Of a stretch of 64,000 nucleotides of DNA, positions 45,324 to 56,200 are shown piece after piece. The stretch spans positions 124,001 to 188,000 of the forward strand of contig QRDG01001738.1 of the NCBI GenBank assembly GCA_012064385.1. The letters are read 5' to 3'. This stretch comes from Puccinellia tenuiflora (lineage: Eukaryota; Streptophyta; Magnoliopsida; Poales; Poaceae). The notes beneath the pieces were generated by a model. That model saw nothing but the letters and a program-made list of their open reading frames with translations. It ran no database searches and was not told the origin of the DNA. The stretch's first letter is position 1. Every line of letters begins with the position of its first letter. A program made the position numbers and the translations under genes.

Positions 45324-46001
45324 ATGGAAAACAACAAAAAAATTAGTATTAGTTCTTTGGAAATCATTTTTGCTAATGCTATGGAAAAGTCTAAGCTTGG
45401 GGATGAGGTGTTTGAAAATCCTTTTGCTACTAATGATTACATGTTTGATACATCTCCTTCTAGTAAAAATGATGATATGTTTACAGATGAACACACTTTG
45501 GAAGATAAATATTCTATTCCTTATGATGATACTATGCCCCCAGTTTTTGATAATTATTATAAAGAATATTATGACATGGGTTATAATTACAATCATCCTC
45601 ATGAAACTTGTCATAATTATGGAGGGATCACCCAAAACCATCCTTTTAATATACAACCTGTTTATCATGTTCAAGTTCTTTATGATGATCCTGCTCCAGT
45701 TGTTATTAATGAGAAGAACTTTGTTTATGTGGAAAATGATGACACTTTTATGCATATGGATCATGATAAGAATTTTACATGTGATGGTTATATTGTGGAT
45801 TTTATCAATGATGCTACTGAAAGTTTTTATGAAAAAGGGAGACATGGCTTCATATATCACAATAACATTGAATCTCCTCTCCTTTTGTTGAAATTTTTGA
45901 AGTTGCACCTATTTTGTCTTCCTATGCTAGTCAATTTATGCTTCATGGATTTATTTACTTACAAGATTCCAATGCATAGGAAGTGGGTTAGACTTAAATG
46001 A
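45324..46001 (+). CDS. Unknown 225-residue ORF inside the LTR element
   Basis: An ATG frame opens with MENNKKISISSLEIIFANAM and is 225 codons long. It is acidic and unusually rich in Asp, Asn, Tyr, His and Phe (for example FDNYYKEYYDMGYNYNHPHE, VYVENDDTFMHMDHDKNF). No retroviral motif, zinc knuckle or protease signature is visible. It lies 174 bp after the 5' LTR, the place where gag would be expected. It may be a vestigial gag-like or lineage-specific reading frame of this repeat family. It stays open despite AT-rich composition, which argues against pure chance, but no function can be assigned. The opposite strand also has a long open frame here, most likely a reflection. Confidence 0.45.
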   Translation: MENNKKISISSLEIIFANAMEKSKLGDEVFENPFATNDYMFDTSPSSKNDDMFTDEHTLEDKYSIPYDDTMPPVFDNYYKEYYDMGYNYNHPHETCHNYGGITQNHPFNIQPVYHVQVLYDDPAPVVINEKNFVYVENDDTFMHMDHDKNFTCDGYIVDFINDATESFYEKGRHGFIYHNNIESPLLLLKFLKLHLFCLPMLVNLCFMDLFTYKIPMHRKWVRLK

Positions 46002-48953
46002 GTTTTATAGTTGCTTCTTGATGCTCCCTTATTGTGCTCCAACTCTCATTTTTATGTGAGCATCATCAAAATTACCATGCCTAGCTAAAAGGCTTTAAAG
46101 AAAAGCGCTTATGGAAGACAACCCATCATTTTATTTTCAGTATCTTTTCTTTTATTTGAGTCAAGAAGTTTGTTTACTTCTGTAGCAACTTCTTTGTATC
46201 TTTATTTTCTTGCAATATTGTGCCAAGTGAGGTCTCTAGTAGAAAGTTTTTGCTATATTTGGATTTCTGCACAGGAAACAGATTTCTGTCTGTCACCGTT
46301 AAATTCGTCATTTATTCCAGAAGCGACGAAATGCTTTGAGATTTTGTGTGCTGAATCTTCATATATGTATGAAACTTTTTCTAGTTCAGTGATTTTCGAT
46401 TTGAGCAACTCTAGTGCCTCGAAAAATTTTGTCTTTACAGACTGTTCAGATTTTGACAGATTCTACCTTTTATTGTGCATTGCTTCTTTTGCGATGTTTA
46501 TTTGGATCTTTTTGATTCTTTGAGCATCAGTGGCTGTAGCTAATGTTATAATGCATTAAGATGTGCTTGTGTCACAGTAGAACTTGTGAATTTTTGATTT
46601 ATGCACTAACCATTTAATGAGAATTACTTTGAGTTTGATGTGGTGGAAGTTTTCAAGTAAGCAAAAGGGACGATATGATGAGATCAAGAAGAGTGAAAAG
46701 CCTAAGCTTGGGGATGCCCCGGTGGGTCATCCCCAGCAAATTCAAGAAGACTCAAGCATCTAAGCTTGGGGATGCCCAAGGCATCCCCTTCTTCATCGAC
46801 AAAACTATCAGGTCATCTCTAGTGATACTATATTTTTATTCCACTACATCTTATGTATTTTGCTTGGAGCGTCTGTTTTTATTTTGAGTGTGTGTTTTAG
46901 TTTGCTTAATAAGTTGGATTCTAGCATTCTTGTGTGGGAGAGAGACACGCTCCGCTTTTTCATATGAATACTCTTGTGCTTCGCTTATATTCGTTGAGTA
47001 TTCTTAACTACTGTTTGTTTTTTAGTAAGCTCTCGCTTTTAGCATGTTATCTTGTTTAGAGCTGGTAGTTCTTTGTGTTAAGCTCTCTTGTGTTTCACTC
47101 TTATTTGTTAGAGAGTTGTTTTAATTGTTTGGCTGATGTGTTAGATTGGAAAATGCTATGCTTGTGATAGTGGTATGAAATAGAGAAAAGCTGCATAGTC
47201 TTGTAGACCATTGTGTAGATAACTTGCTCCTCTTCAATTGTTTTGAGGTATTAAAATAACTAATGGTTAAAATATGTTGGTTAATGTTGTTAAGAGCTGA
47301 TTAGTGAAGATGTGTTAGTAGAGCGTGGAGCCGTACTTTTCTGAACTAAAAACAACTTAAGTCAATAGTGCTTTAGTGTCGTGATTTCCTCTTAGTTGAA
47401 AAGAAGTTTCTAATGGTATAGTTACTGCAACGGTCGGGGAAGCCAACGGGGCACTTGTGTCGCCGCCACGATCCCTCTCGGGGTGTCTCTAACCATTTGT
47501 GAAACTTTGATACTGTTAGTTGTTTGCAATATACGACATGCTATGTGAGTTTTTGGTTTTTGGCACTTCCACCTCCATATTTTGCTAGCCTCTTCGGTGC
47601 TTTGCATTGCCCTTTTTCACATTGAGATTGGTGCATACTTCGCAAGTACATCCAACCCCGTGGGAGATCTTCATCTTGTTCTCCTACACATAAGCCAACT
47701 ATCTTCCTCAAAACAGCCACCATATGTACCTATCACAGCATTTCCATAGCTGTTCCGAGATACATTACCATGCAACATCCATCATTTACATTACATGACT
47801 TTATGTCATTTTTACTTCATTGCCATATAGTATTGCTTGACCATTTGAGTTAGTGTGATGCGTGGTTTTCCACATGTGTTACATCTTTTCCACACTACGC
47901 TCGGTCTTGCATATCCACCATACACCATGTATTAGTCTTTGAGTTTTGAGTACACCGAAAAGTGTGATGATCATCTTGTAAAATAGAGTGTTGCCTCTAC
48001 CTGTGAGCATATTGAAAAGAGTCCAAAGTGGCCAATCAAAAGAGTCCAAAAGAGACCAATGAGAGAAAAATATAAAAGAGCCACAAAGGGCTCAAAAAGC
48101 AAAAAGCAAAAAAAAGAGAAAAAGAAAAAAAAGAATATAAAATGAGAGAGGGGGCAACACTACTATCCTTTTATTCCACACTTGTGCTAGTAGCACCTAC
48201 ATCATTGTAGTGAGTTTTCATGCTTCATTAGTATAACTATGTGGGGACCAAACGTTATAGAACTTGGCTTGTATATTCCAACGATGAGCCTCCTCAAGTG
48301 AGCTCTAGGTCTTCATGAGCAAGCAAGTTGGATGCACCCCCACTAGTTCCATTGGAGAGCTTCCATTCATATAGCTCTATGTGCATCCGTTGCATGGCAA
48401 TCACTACTCCTCATTCAGTGTCTACTAAGGGACTTCCTCTTGTCTTGTGGTTACCTCTTCCACTGTTTGAGCCTTTCTTTTTGGCCTTCCAAACCCCCAT
48501 TATTATTCTCTTTGCCATAACCTCATGGTGCCAAGCCTTCTTCTTGCTTGTATTAGTTGAGTGGACTACATAACAGTTGATAAGTTAAGTGGATGGATAA
48601 AGGACACTTGACTTGAGCTTGGCTATTTCTATTATTGACTGAATTTGATGCTTTGAAGATTGATTGACATTTTACATTGGAGACACAATTTACTATCCTT
48701 CTTTCTAAACCTTATGTATGGTTCCTTGTCTCCAACATGCTGATTCATGAAAAGTTCTAGCATCTTTTAGCTAGCATTTGTTAATCATTGTTTGCTTAAA
48801 GTCAACTATAGACAATTGTTTTGGATCACCTTATTCACATCATGTGCTTTGCATTGCTATGTTGATCTAGATTGTGAGTTAGCATGTCTCCTAAGAAATT
48901 ATTTGTTATCGTTTTACCTACTCGAGGACGAGTATAACTAAGCTTGGGGATGC
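46002..48953. other. Non-coding interior of the LTR element
   Basis: No retroelement domain was found on either strand. There are two close copies of 'aagcttggggatgcc' at about 46701 and 46763 and a related 'aagcttggggatgct' just before the 3' LTR (about 48940). A purine-rich tract lies at about 48040-48150. Confidence 0.6.
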
Positions 48954-50382
48954 TGATATGTCTCCAACGTATCTATAATTTCTTATGATCCATGCTTGTT
49001 TCATACCATTTGCTACATGTTTTGTTTACATCTTATAGCATTTTTATGCATTTTCTGGAACTAACCTATTAACAAGATGCCACAGTGCCAGTTCATGTTT
49101 TCTGCTGTTTTCCCGTTTCAGAAAAGTACTTAAGAAAATATTCTCGGAATTGGACGGGACAAAAAGCAGCAGTCTTATAATTCAATGGACTACACGGAGC
49201 CCGAAGGAGAGGACCTGGAGGGCCGTGGGCCGGCCACACCATAGGGTGGCGCGGGACCCATGCCTGCCGCGCCATCAGGTGGTGTGGGGCCCACGGGAGC
49301 CCTCCGACGCCGCCCTTTCGCCTATATATTGCCCCCGACGCATAAAACCTAGACGGACCCCGTCATATTCGAAAGAAACATCTGCAGCGCCGCCGCTATC
49401 GCCGACAAGTTTCGGGGGACAGAAGTCTCTGTTCAGGCACCCTGCCGGGACGGGGAAGCGCCCCCGGAGCCATCTCCATCGACTCCACCACCATCTTCAT
49501 CGCCGTTGCTGACTCCCATGATGAGGAGGGAGTAGTTCTCCCTCGGGGCTGAGGGCCGTACCGGTAGCCATGTGGTCTATATCTCTCTCTCCCATGATGT
49601 GATCTATATGTGATCATGAGCTTTGCAATCTAGATGTTGTTATGTTACTCAAGTAGGCTTTATTTATGTGATCTCCGGAGACTCCTTGTCCCACGTGTGT
49701 AAAGGTGACAGTGTGTGCACCGTGTGGGTCTTTAGGCTATATTTCACAAGATACTTGTTCACTGATTTATTATTTGAGTTGGATGTCTCTATGAAATTGT
49801 GGTGTGTTAGTACCTCCTATAAATGCTCATGGTCCAGTGTGGGGTATTCATTAGTACTTGGGAATATATGTTTGAGGCGTGCTTTTGCATTCCTACACAA
49901 TGAATTAGTGTTCGTTATCCAGCCGGAGAATACTTCGGAGTAGTATATTGAAGTGCTTATATTTATATTCAATTATGATTGCATTGTTGAGAGTGACCAC
50001 TGGTGAAAGTACGATCCCTAGGCCTTGTTTCTAAGCATTGAAACACCGTTTACAACAAGTTCTGCTACATGTTTGCTTGCTGCCATTTTTATTTCAGATT
50101 GCAATTACTACTTATAATCATCCATATTACTTGTATTTCACTATCTCTTCGCCGAACTAGTGCACCTATACATCTGACAAGTGTATTGGGTGTGTTGGGG
50201 ACACAAGAGACTTTTTGTATTGTGATTGCAGGCTTGCTTGAGAGGGATACCTTTGACCTCTACCTCCCTGAGTTCGATAAACCTTGGGTGATTCACTTAA
50301 GGGAAACTTGCTGTTGTTCTACAAACCTCTGTTCTTGGAGGCCCAACACTGTCTACAAGAATAGAAGCGTGTGTAGACATCA
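48954..50382 (+). repeat. 3' LTR, full length
   Basis: 1429 bp, beginning 'tgatatgtctccaacgtatc' and ending 'gtgtgtagacatca'. It includes the block absent from the 5' LTR, with a TATA-like 'cctatatat' at 49321-49329. Aligned parts of the two LTRs differ at only scattered positions. Confidence 0.88.
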
Positions 50383-50760
50383 CGCGGCGCTTCTCGTTTC
50401 TCGAAATCAAGTGGCGATGTCCCCGACGCCGATGAAGACAGTCGTGCTCTATGCTCCTGGTGCTACGACGGTGACAAAGGACCTGATTGCTTTTTCCATT
50501 TATTTCCTAAGGTCTTTTCTGTAAACAGTAGGGGCTTACTAGTTTGTAGGAATTTCTATGAGGTCCATACTGTACATGTACCTGTTCCGCTGAATTAATG
50601 AAGGTGTCCAGGCCCTTCTGGGCCACTCCTTTAAAAAAAAGAGTAAGTGCATGCCGCAATCAATGCCCGCTCTGGACGGTTCATGGGAGCTGTTTCAAAA
50701 CTTGACGAGACGATGAAATCTGACGTCATCAAATTGATCACTTTGTTTCCCAATTTGCGC

Positions 50761-50812
50761 ATAGAGAACTTTTATCGCATAGAGAACTTTTATCGCATAG
50801 AGAACTTTTATC
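50761..50812. repeat. 18-bp tandem repeat, ~2.9 copies
   Basis: Unit ATAGAGAACTTTTATCGC at 50761, 50779 and 50797 (the last is two bases short). It lies a few bases left of the target site of the next retroposon. Confidence 0.92.
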
Positions 50813-50816
50813 ATTT

Positions 50817-52481
50817 AATTGAGGGAACATGGGAGGAGGAAACACACTTTTTTCCCTCGACCTCCTGCGAACGCGCCGCCCCCACGAAACCCTAGCCGCC
50901 GCCGACAACCCAACCCGCTACCGGCCCTCGCCGCCTCCTCCTCCCTCCCCCCTTTACCCCTCTCCTCCTCCCTCCCGCGCCCGCCCCGCCCCCGCGGCGG
51001 CCGGTGCGGCCCTTTTTCCCTGCTCCGAGCGCCTCCCCGTCCCGCGCCTCCCTCTCGCCGCCGTCGGCGCGAGCCGCCGAGCAAGGCTCGGGCGGTGCCG
51101 GCGGCGGCGGCCCTCCTCAACCCGTGCTTGATGGGGACCTCGCGTGGCGGTTCCTCTCCGACAGCGGTGCTCCTAGGGCGGCGTGTGGTCCGGCTCCGGC
51201 TGGGTGGCGGCAAAACGGCGACGGTGCCTGCGATGCTGCGGGGCGACGCAGCGGCGGGTGCCGACGGGAAGCGGAACGGCACGGCTCCCGTAGCCCAGAT
51301 CGGGTGCCATTCCCATCTGGGTCGGGCTGGGCCGGGATGCAGCCCGAGCTGCAACATACGGCAAGGTAGTGGGTCCAGAGGGCAGCGGCGATGGCGGCCG
51401 ACCTGTTGCAGCGTGGCAGCAAGCTTCACGGGTCCGATCCGGACCCGGCTGGACCCTCTTAGGACTGGTGTGCCCTCGCAGGGGCTTTAGGGGCTTGCCG
51501 GGCCCGACCGGACCTTACTGGGACTGGTGTGCTTGCGACCGTGTCTGGTTGACTGCCGCCTTCGGCGGTGGAGGTAGTTCCCTTCCGCGCGGCCGCGGTA
51601 CTGCTGTCCTCGGTTCATCCTACTCTTGGTGGCGGTGTAGCTAGTGCAAGGGAGCAGCGGTGACAGTGGCCGGCCTGTTGCAGCGTGGCGGCGGACTTAA
51701 CGGGCCAACCAGGGCCCGGCTGGACCCTATTGGGATTGGTGTACCCCTGTAGTGTGGCAGGCGGTCGACCGAAACTAACTGGGACTGGTATGTCATGCGG
51801 CCGCGTCCCGTCGACTACCGCCTTCGGCAGTGGAGGAAGTTCCCTCCCGCGCGACCGCGGTCCTGCTGATCCCGAGTCTAGTTACTTCTCGCCTCTGTCT
51901 TGGAGACCTCGTGAAGCTAGCTTCGGAGAGACGACGATGGTGGCTCGGTGACCGTGGCGGCGCATGTTGGTGGGCGGTGTGTCTGGTGGTGTCGAGGCCT
52001 CGTCCTCGCAGGGCTCTTGTGCTACGAATCGTCCGAGGGCGGTGGATAGGGTTTTTTTGGGAGAAATCCTTGTCGGCTCGTCCGACACCGACGCGGTGCC
52101 GCCTTTGGGTGGTATCCCCCCTTCTTGAAGGGCGTCATGGCTACCCTTCATCCGCCTCCCTCAGTGTACCGGGGGAAACCCTAGGACCAGTGCGCTGGTC
52201 CGGGCAGCAGCGTGAGCTCTCCTTCTTGAAGGTGGTGCTTGGTACTTGATGATCCGGCTCTAGGAGCGTGGTGGTACTCCTTCGGAGGGCGTGGCGGTTG
52301 CGGGTCATTGTAGTTTAGTCGATCCGCCTATGTCTCCATTTTGTTTCTGTTTTTTCTTTTCTTTGAGCGTTTGTGTTTGCTTTCTGTTGCCCCAGCTTGC
52401 ATGGTGTTGCGTTTGTATGCTGGTTGGTGCTTTATTTATAAAACGGGGCGAAAGACTGTTTCGAGAGAATTGAGGGAACAT
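50817..52481 (+). mobile_element. GC-rich retroposon with 14-bp TSD, non-coding
   Basis: AATTGAGGGAACAT occurs at 50817-50830 and 52468-52481. The 1637-bp insert (50831-52467) begins with a GC-rich leader ('cgaaaccctagccgccgccg') and ends 'tttatttataaaacggggcg' plus 'aaag', a tail type common in grass LINE families. Inside, a segment of about 265-285 bp is duplicated (about 51370-51640 and 51650-51890). Long open frames exist in several registers, but none has a recognisable domain. Confidence 0.85.
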
Positions 52482-53201
52482 CGCCCTACTCCCACAGAAG
52501 AGGATGTCGGAGCATCTCTTTTTCAAAATCCTCAACGACATTTTAGCAGGATTACTAGCTTATGTCTAGTCTTCCAAGCCAATTGAGTAATTTGGAACAC
52601 ATTGTTGTTTATCCAAAAAAAAAAGGGGAACACATGTTGCAGAAGGAAAGTAATACCCAACATATTCCAGATTTAAAACTTGTCAACAGTTAGAACGACC
52701 TGACGATTATGTCATGCCCATGAATATGCTCAAGAAAGGTCAGCAGGTGTTGAAACTAGGGTGTGTTAGCCACCCTACAGAGCTATCCAACATATCATTA
52801 ATTCAAGAGTTAATCACGAAACACCATTACTTTTGTTCTAAGGGTTGCCAACAGGAAATTTTGGGAAAAGGAACCCACATCACAAGAGCATGGGAGATGC
52901 GAGATAAATATACTTGCAACTTTGGTAACGGGCAATGGTTGTGAACGTACACAAGGGATATCAGATCAATGAGCATCCACGGATCAGCAAACAAGAGCTC
53001 ACCACACACACAATATTTCGACACAGTTCTTCATGGTGGTGTTATTAGAAATGTTAGCAGTTCTACAGCCAAGCATGTTCGCTGTCATATTCCAACTTCC
53101 AGAGGAAGTCGCTGGCAAGCACAGTATAATAGAATGTAATCAGTTGTTCGATAATGATTGTACTCCCAGACTGAAGGATACGGGTGTCAATGGCTTTCAT
53201 G
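52482..53201. other. 3' flank of the HNH gene
   Basis: This probably includes the HNH 3' UTR near its right side. At 52594-52635 a tiny A-tailed insert sits between two copies of GGAACACAT. No other gene is seen. Confidence 0.45.
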
Positions 53202-56200
53202 TTAGGAGGCATCATCATACGGTAAGTCACAAGCAGCCATTTGATTCTTTGGCTTCACCTGTCCGAGCATCTCAGCTACTGTCTTGCAACGACATTGTTT
53301 CCCAGGACGAATGACATCCCCATAGACAGCCATCTCGATTACATCAAGCTCCTTGTCTGACCGAGATGGAAAAAACACTAACAAATCAGACTAAGTTTGC
53401 ACCATATGAAACTGTAAGAAATGTGTATGCATGCCAAATAGTGTAGATGAGGAAAATCATATTTGATTGGAATCTTATGCTAATGCATACCAAATAGTAG
53501 TAGTACAGATGTGTTTACTCGGAGATTCCAGCATGATTACTGAATCTAGATACTTATGATTTTATATCACAGAGAAAACAAGAACAATACAAGGACATTC
53601 AGTCTGTTGGCAACTTGAACCTCATCTGGCCAATGCAGTCGACAATAAATCGTTGACACCTCGGCTACCAGGTATTGCAGATGGAATGGGGGAACTGGAA
53701 TTGGGTTCCAGCAGATCCCGACTTGATCCCAAACCTTACCGGTCCCTCACACAGTAAAGCAGATTCCTCGCTGTAACCCGCCATTCCTTCAAATAGGTAA
53801 CCTCTCTCCCACTGAAATCCTCCTTGCAATCACAAGATGGTACTCGCACCACCCCGACCCCTCCCATGTTGTCGCCGACGGTGTCCACTGACATCTCATC
53901 TCCTTGTAACTGGTAAGCATCCTCTACTACCGTGCTTTCTTCCTAGGCCTCCTCTGCCTCTCCTCGTTCAGCCTTAACCCACATCGATCGGATCCGCAGC
54001 AGAATGACGTTAATCCGATCTGCCCATCTCGATAGCAGAAGACTATCAGATCCAGCATATCATCACTCATTCCCCGAGAGCCTTTACAGACCCCATCTCC
54101 AATGCCCACGCCATCCACCTAAGCCCATACCTTCTTAAGGACCATCGCCTGCGACATGCGAGTGAGATTTCCACATTTGTGTTGTCATAGTCATAGTTCT
54201 GTCCACACACGGTCGATTACTAGTATGTAGTATCAACACTTTTGTGTGGAGAAATGAAGTTCATCTGCTGCTTCAGCAGATTCTCGGAACTGGGGAAATG
54301 TTTTTCTATGGTCTAGTTATACACTTGTAGTATCGAGTGCTCCATCAAGTGTTTCCATGTTCTGATAGATCCAGCTGCTAGTGAGAACTCGGACGCTATC
54401 CTTCCACCTGGAAGTCACTGTCCAATATTGTGAAGAGAATAACATTGGACATATGAGCATCTATATGTTTTTTATCATGAAGTTATGGAAGGGTTCAAGG
54501 AGAAGCAGAGCAACCCACCAAAGGGTCTATTCATAAAATGTTTAGCTACAATTGATTATTAGTTTTGTTAGAAGTAATCTTGTCATATCTATGCATAAAG
54601 CTTTTGGTAGGTGCATGAAGTTTCTGGTAGGTCATGAAGTATCCAGAGTATGTAGGGTGAACTCTAGAATTAGGAATGTTCTAGAGTAAGATATGTAGGA
54701 GTAGTATAAAATATCTAGAGTTTGTAGAGTATTCTAGAAGTATGGTGTAGGGTTTGGATTGTGCCACATGGCAACAATCTAAAGGGTCATGTACAAGTAT
54801 AAATAGGGGTACCACCCCTCCCATGTAAGTAAGCTTGTGTGGTATGTTGAGAAGACATATAGAGCTTCATATATTCCTGGTGTGAGTGTGCAAGAGTGAG
54901 GTGTGTGTGTGAAGCACAACCTTATTAGAAGGGAGCTAAGTGATTTAGCTCCTAACAATTGGTATCAGAGCCAGGTTGTGTTAGCTCGAGTGAGATATGG
55001 AGAAGGATAGAGAGATTGTTTCCATTCGATACCCTATGCTCACAAAGAGCAACTACTTGGCATGGTCCATCAAGATGAAGGTGTTAATGCGTGCCCAAAG
55101 GCTGTGGGACGCTGTTGAGCCAAAAGATCCGAAGGTGCCCCCCGAGGAGAGTAAGGATCAGATGGCGTTGGCTGCCATTTACCAAGGGATACCTGAGGAC
55201 ATGCTCTTCCTGGTGTATGGAAAGGAGACAGCCAAGGAGACTTGGGAGGCCCTAAAGATTATGCACATGGGTGCTGAGCGTGTGAAGGATGCCAAGGTAC
55301 AAACTCTCAAGACGGAGTTCGAGGGGCTGCGCATGAAGGAGTCAGAATCTGTTGATAATTTCGCCTCCCGGTTGACGACCATCGTCAACCAGATCCGAGC
55401 ACTTGGTGAGGAGTTTGAGGAGGCGTACGCCGTCAAGAAGTTCCTTCACGCTGTCCCCAACAAGTTTCTCCAGATTGCTTCGACCATCGAACTATTTGGC
55501 GATCTCAAGACCATGACGATGGAAGAGGTCATTGGGCGACTGAAGGCGCACGAGGAGCGTCTACGAGGAAGAGGTGATGTTGATGAGGAGCACTTGCTGC
55601 TAACCCATGCAGAGTGGAAGGCAAGACATGAGGCTGAGAGCTCGTCGCGAGGACGAGGGCGTGGTGGAGGTCAAGGCCGTGGCCGCGAACGGGTTCGGGA
55701 TAAGTCTGAGGTGAAGTGCTACAACTGTCCTAATTTTGGACATTATGCCTACGAGTGTCCAGAAAAGAAAAACAAAGCATTCTTTGCGAGGGTTCTCAGT
55801 GACGATGATGAGCCGGCACTCCTGTGAGAGGGGTGGTGAAAGTGCATGCCCGACGGTGTGATACCGTTGGAGCGTGTGCGTCGGTGTGAGGCCGACCACT
55901 ATGGTGTGATGCCATAGTCACTAATAAGGTTGGTGTGAAGCCAATGATGGTGGTGTGATGCCATCGTCAAGTGGAAGAGCCGGTGTGAAGCCAATGACGG
56001 TGGTGTGATGCCATTGTCATGTGGAAGAGTCGGTGTTAGGCCGACTGACTATGGTGTGATGCCACTGGTACTTGGAAGGTCGGTGTGAGACCGACATCAG
56101 TTCAGTGTGATGCTGAGAAGCAAGGTGTGATGTCATTGCTAGGCGTGAGGCGGTGCGAGGCCGTCACAAGATGAAGCACATGGTCCAGGTGATCTGGCTT

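Larger units (their letters stand above)
44126..50382 (+). mobile_element. LTR retrotransposon without pol (LARD-like), nested
   Basis: Ends are TG...CA, and the 5-bp TSD CGCGG is at 44121-44125 and 50383-50387. The LTRs share start ('tgata.gtctccaacgtatc') and end ('gtgtgtagacatca'). The interior (45151-48953, 3.8 kb) holds one 225-codon frame of unknown function, repeated phrases 'aagcttggggatgcc', and an A-rich tract near 48100, but no gag, protease, RT or integrase. It can only have moved with helper proteins. The superfamily cannot be decided from the remaining sequence. Confidence 0.85.
43373..50656 (+). mobile_element. Poly(A) retroposon with 17-bp TSD, split by an LTR element
   Basis: AGAGTAAGTGCATGCCG occurs at 43373-43389 and at 50640-50656, directly after an A-run (50633-50640). 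Between them is a retroposon whose two parts, 43390-44125 and 50388-50639, are separated by a complete LTR element (44126-50382) with its own 5-bp TSD. Without that insert the retroposon is about 1 kb. It has 'gaattaatgaaggtgtccag' near its tail but no recognisable protein, so it was probably mobilised by LINE machinery. Confidence 0.85.

Noticed and set aside
50819..51490. 223-codon frame as a host gene exon
   Set aside because: It lies inside a retroposon with perfect TSD, several registers are open, and no domain is visible.
54960..54971. tRNA gene fragment
   Set aside because: The match to initiator Met tRNA is only the primer-binding site directly after an LTR.
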